Origin: Streptomyces sp. ITFR-21
GTDB lineage: Bacteria > Actinomycetota > Actinomycetes > Streptomycetales > Streptomycetaceae
DNA length: 64,000 bases
Assembly (NCBI RefSeq): GCF_031844685.1
Contig: NZ_CP134605.1
Coordinates: forward strand, 3,965,001 to 4,029,000
Reading direction: 5' to 3'
The notes beneath the pieces are model-generated. The model ran no database searches, was not told where the DNA came from, and saw only the letters and a list, made by a program, of their open reading frames with translations. The translations under genes were made by a program, and so were the position numbers. Below, in pieces: positions 62,793 to 64,000 of this stretch; the first letter of the stretch is position 1; the number at the start of each line of letters is the position of its first letter.

Positions 62793-63231
62793 TTGCGCGC
62801 GTCGCGCACTGCTGTCGCCCAGCTGACCGCCGAGGGCGCCGAACTGCCGGACGCGCCGGTCACCGGGCGCCGGCAGCGGCTGACCCCGGACACCACCGCC
62901 ACCGTGATCTACACCTCCGGCACCACCGGCTGCCCCAAGGGCTGCGTGCTGAGCCACGGCGACTTCTTCGCCGGGGTCGACAACGCCATCGAGCTGCTCT
63001 ACCGGGTGTCCAGGTCGGACAGCGCCGAACCGACCGCCACGCTGCTGTTCCTGCCGCTGTCCCACGTCTTCGGCCGGATGGTCGCGCTCGGCTGTGCCCG
63101 CGCCCGGGTCCGGCTCGGCCACGCGCCCAGCATCGCCACCGAGGACCTGCCGGCCGACCTGGCAGGCTTTCGGCCGACGTTTCTGCTGGCCATCCCGTAC
63201 GTGCGCGGAGCTGTACGCGGGGCGCCGCTGA
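62793..63231 (+). pseudogene. Internally deleted AMP-dependent acyl-CoA synthetase
   Basis: Codons from about 62793 encode the middle of a long-chain acyl-CoA synthetase: IYTSGTTGCPKGCVLSHGDF (the P-loop-like AMP motif) and LFLPLSHVFGRMVALGCAR, up to FLLAIPYV at about 63205. The N-terminal 150 and C-terminal 300 residues expected for the family are missing. One nucleotide out of frame, AELYAGRR and a TGA (63229) follow, like the C-terminal end of these enzymes. In Streptomyces coelicolor a full synthetase occupies this place (SCO4503, recalled). It is a dead remnant. Confidence 0.75.
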
Positions 63232-63340
63232 GGCGGACCGCCGCCGGACGGGATCCGGGGCCGGCGGGGTCGGTGGCAACGGGGTCGGTGGCGGCGGGCC
63301 GGTGGGTCGGCGGGCGGCCGGGTCGCCGGAAAAAGAGGCA

Positions 63341-63365
63341 GGGGCCCCGCTGTGTGCGGGGCCCC
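63341..63365 (-). terminator. Intrinsic terminator after the second cold-shock gene
   Basis: GGGGCCCCGC and GCGGGGCCCC form a perfect 10-bp stem with a 5-nt loop; on the minus strand it is followed by TGCCTCTTTTT. It lies about 57 nt after the csp stop. Confidence 0.85.
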
Positions 63366-63422
63366 TTGGTACTGCAGGTTCTGGGCGCGATCGCGCCGGT
63401 GGAAAACCGGACTAGCGGGAAA

Positions 63423-63626
63423 CTAGTTCGGGGTGACGTTCTCCGCCTGCGGGCCCTTTGGGCCCTGGGTGACGTCGAAGGTCACCGGCTGGTTCTCCTC
63501 GAGGGAGCGGAAGCCGGAGGCGTTGATCGCGGAGTAGTGAACGAAGACATCCGGGCCGCCGCCGTCCTGGGCGATGAAGCCGAAGCCCTTTTCAGCGTTG
63601 AACCACTTCACGGTTCCGGTAGCCAT
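63423..63626 (-). CDS. Cold-shock domain protein 2
   Basis: A 67-residue CspA-type protein: [19 protein letters not shown] (RNP1), DVFVHYSAI (RNP2), ending [13 protein letters not shown]. It shares about three quarters of residues with the protein at 43812. AAGGAGGG lies 4-5 nt upstream of ATG 63626 and can pair with an upstream CCTT (63635-63649). The 5' leader carries a terminator-like hairpin. RNA chaperone role as in the family. Confidence 0.96.
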   Translation of the reverse strand: MATGTVKWFNAEKGFGFIAQDGGGPDVFVHYSAINASGFRSLEENQPVTFDVTQGPKGPQAENVTPN

Positions 63627-63683
63627 AAAGCCCTCCTTGGGCCCAAAGGGTTGCCCTGCTCCAGAACCTGCAACTGCGAAGTC

Positions 63684-63767
63684 TGAAAATTACAAAAGCC
63701 TGCGGGTTACATGCTCCGCAGGCTTTAGTACTGCAAGGAAACCAAACTGCAACTTGCGTCGAGCCTA
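63684..63767 (-). promoter_or_regulatory. Cold-shock gene 2 promoter and leader attenuator
   Basis: On the minus strand: TAGGCT (-10, 63767-63762), 6 nt, then AAGTTGCAGTTTGG (63755-63742) at the expected 5' end. A perfect 11-bp hairpin (63726-63716 with 63705-63695) follows, its loop containing ATGTAAC, then the U-rich TGTAATTTT (63694-63686). It lies about 60 nt upstream of the csp start. The layout copies the leader at 44101-44184. A second copy of the box (GCAGTTGCAGGTTCTGG) lies downstream at 63661-63677. Confidence 0.6.
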
Positions 63768-63959
63768 GCATGGGCATCTTGGCTGCGGAAGGGCGGGAAG
63801 ATCTCTCTTCCGCGGGTCGCCGCGCAGGCCGGGGCCGGTGGCGCCCCGGATCGGGCGCCGGCGGGGGACAGGCGCGGACATCGGGTGACAAAGGCCATAC
63901 GGCGCGTCCGGCTCACCCCGGCGCGGACCCGCCAGGACGCAGGAGTAGCGTCCGCGATA

Positions 63960-64000
63960 TGGACACATCTGCGCATGGCGACGTGGCGGGGAACCCGGCC
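63960..64000 (+). CDS. Start of a truncated CDS, possibly mqnA
   Basis: ATG 63960 opens 13 in-frame codons (DTSAHGDVAGNPA) to the window edge. TAGCGT lies 9 nt upstream as a possible -10 box. In Streptomyces coelicolor mqnA (SCO4506) follows the cold-shock gene and reads outward as here, so this may be its N terminus. The visible codons alone do not prove it. Confidence 0.4.

Overview
The window is high-GC actinobacterial chromosome, almost certainly from Streptomyces or a close relative in the Streptomycetaceae. The evidence is GC-rich third codon positions, many GTG/TTG starts, ATGA/GTGA/TTGA start-stop overlaps, the BldN/RsbN/BdtA developmental genes, a Rex operator of the Streptomyces type and the futalosine menaquinone genes. 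I see no transposase, integrase, phage gene or CRISPR array. Gene names that rest on Streptomyces coelicolor gene order are from memory, not from a search.

Layout. 1-1261: the 3' part of 23S rRNA, 5S rRNA and the rrn terminator. 1292-9742: HAD phosphatase, MarR-GNAT regulator, MFS exporter, AcuC-like deacetylase, a phosphatase-like protein, BdtA, the 32-residue ribosomal protein bS22, an NAD-dependent epimerase and a PlsC-type acyltransferase. 9914-14815: RsbN and BldN, a HAD phosphatase, a glutaredoxin-like protein and a DnaQ-type exonuclease. 14851-21080: Rex operator, then rex-hemA-hemC-hemD with overlapping ends, then hemB; this couples redox sensing to tetrapyrrole synthesis. 21177-27224: two tandem secreted L,D-transpeptidase-like proteins, a DUF4253 protein, argS and class I lysS.

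27446-44806 is more accessory: a GH3 glycosidase with three discoidin modules, a DUF2637 membrane protein, two DUF3558 lipoproteins, RtcB, a TPR-like remnant, an SDR, an acyltransferase-3 protein, a fatty acid desaturase, a DEAD-box helicase and a cold-shock protein. 45158-53950: hemL, a histidine phosphatase, a repeat-rich 880-bp gap, a polysaccharide-deacetylase-like lipoprotein, and the system II cytochrome c maturation operon (TlpA/ResA, CcdA, ResB, ResC). 54549-61563 carries the late menaquinone genes UbiD/MqnL, UbiA/MqnP, UbiX/MqnM, an AsnC regulator and MqnE. The right edge has a GNAT, a DUF4229 protein, a deleted acyl-CoA synthetase, a second cold-shock gene and what may be the first codons of mqnA.

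Hem and haem-dependent functions recur: rex-hemACDB, hemL and haem-handling cytochrome c maturation, with menaquinone synthesis alongside, so much of the window serves the respiratory chain. The most unusual signal is regulatory. The two cold-shock genes, 19.6 kb apart, share a leader architecture: a -10 box, a fixed 6-nt gap, a conserved 5'-end box, and a terminator-like hairpin with a U-rich tail inside the 5' UTR. This looks like a transcription attenuator. Other points worth attention are catalytic-Cys-less L,D-transpeptidase paralogues, a possible AUC start codon, several tandem arrays and a 24-residue small ORF ahead of the desaturase.
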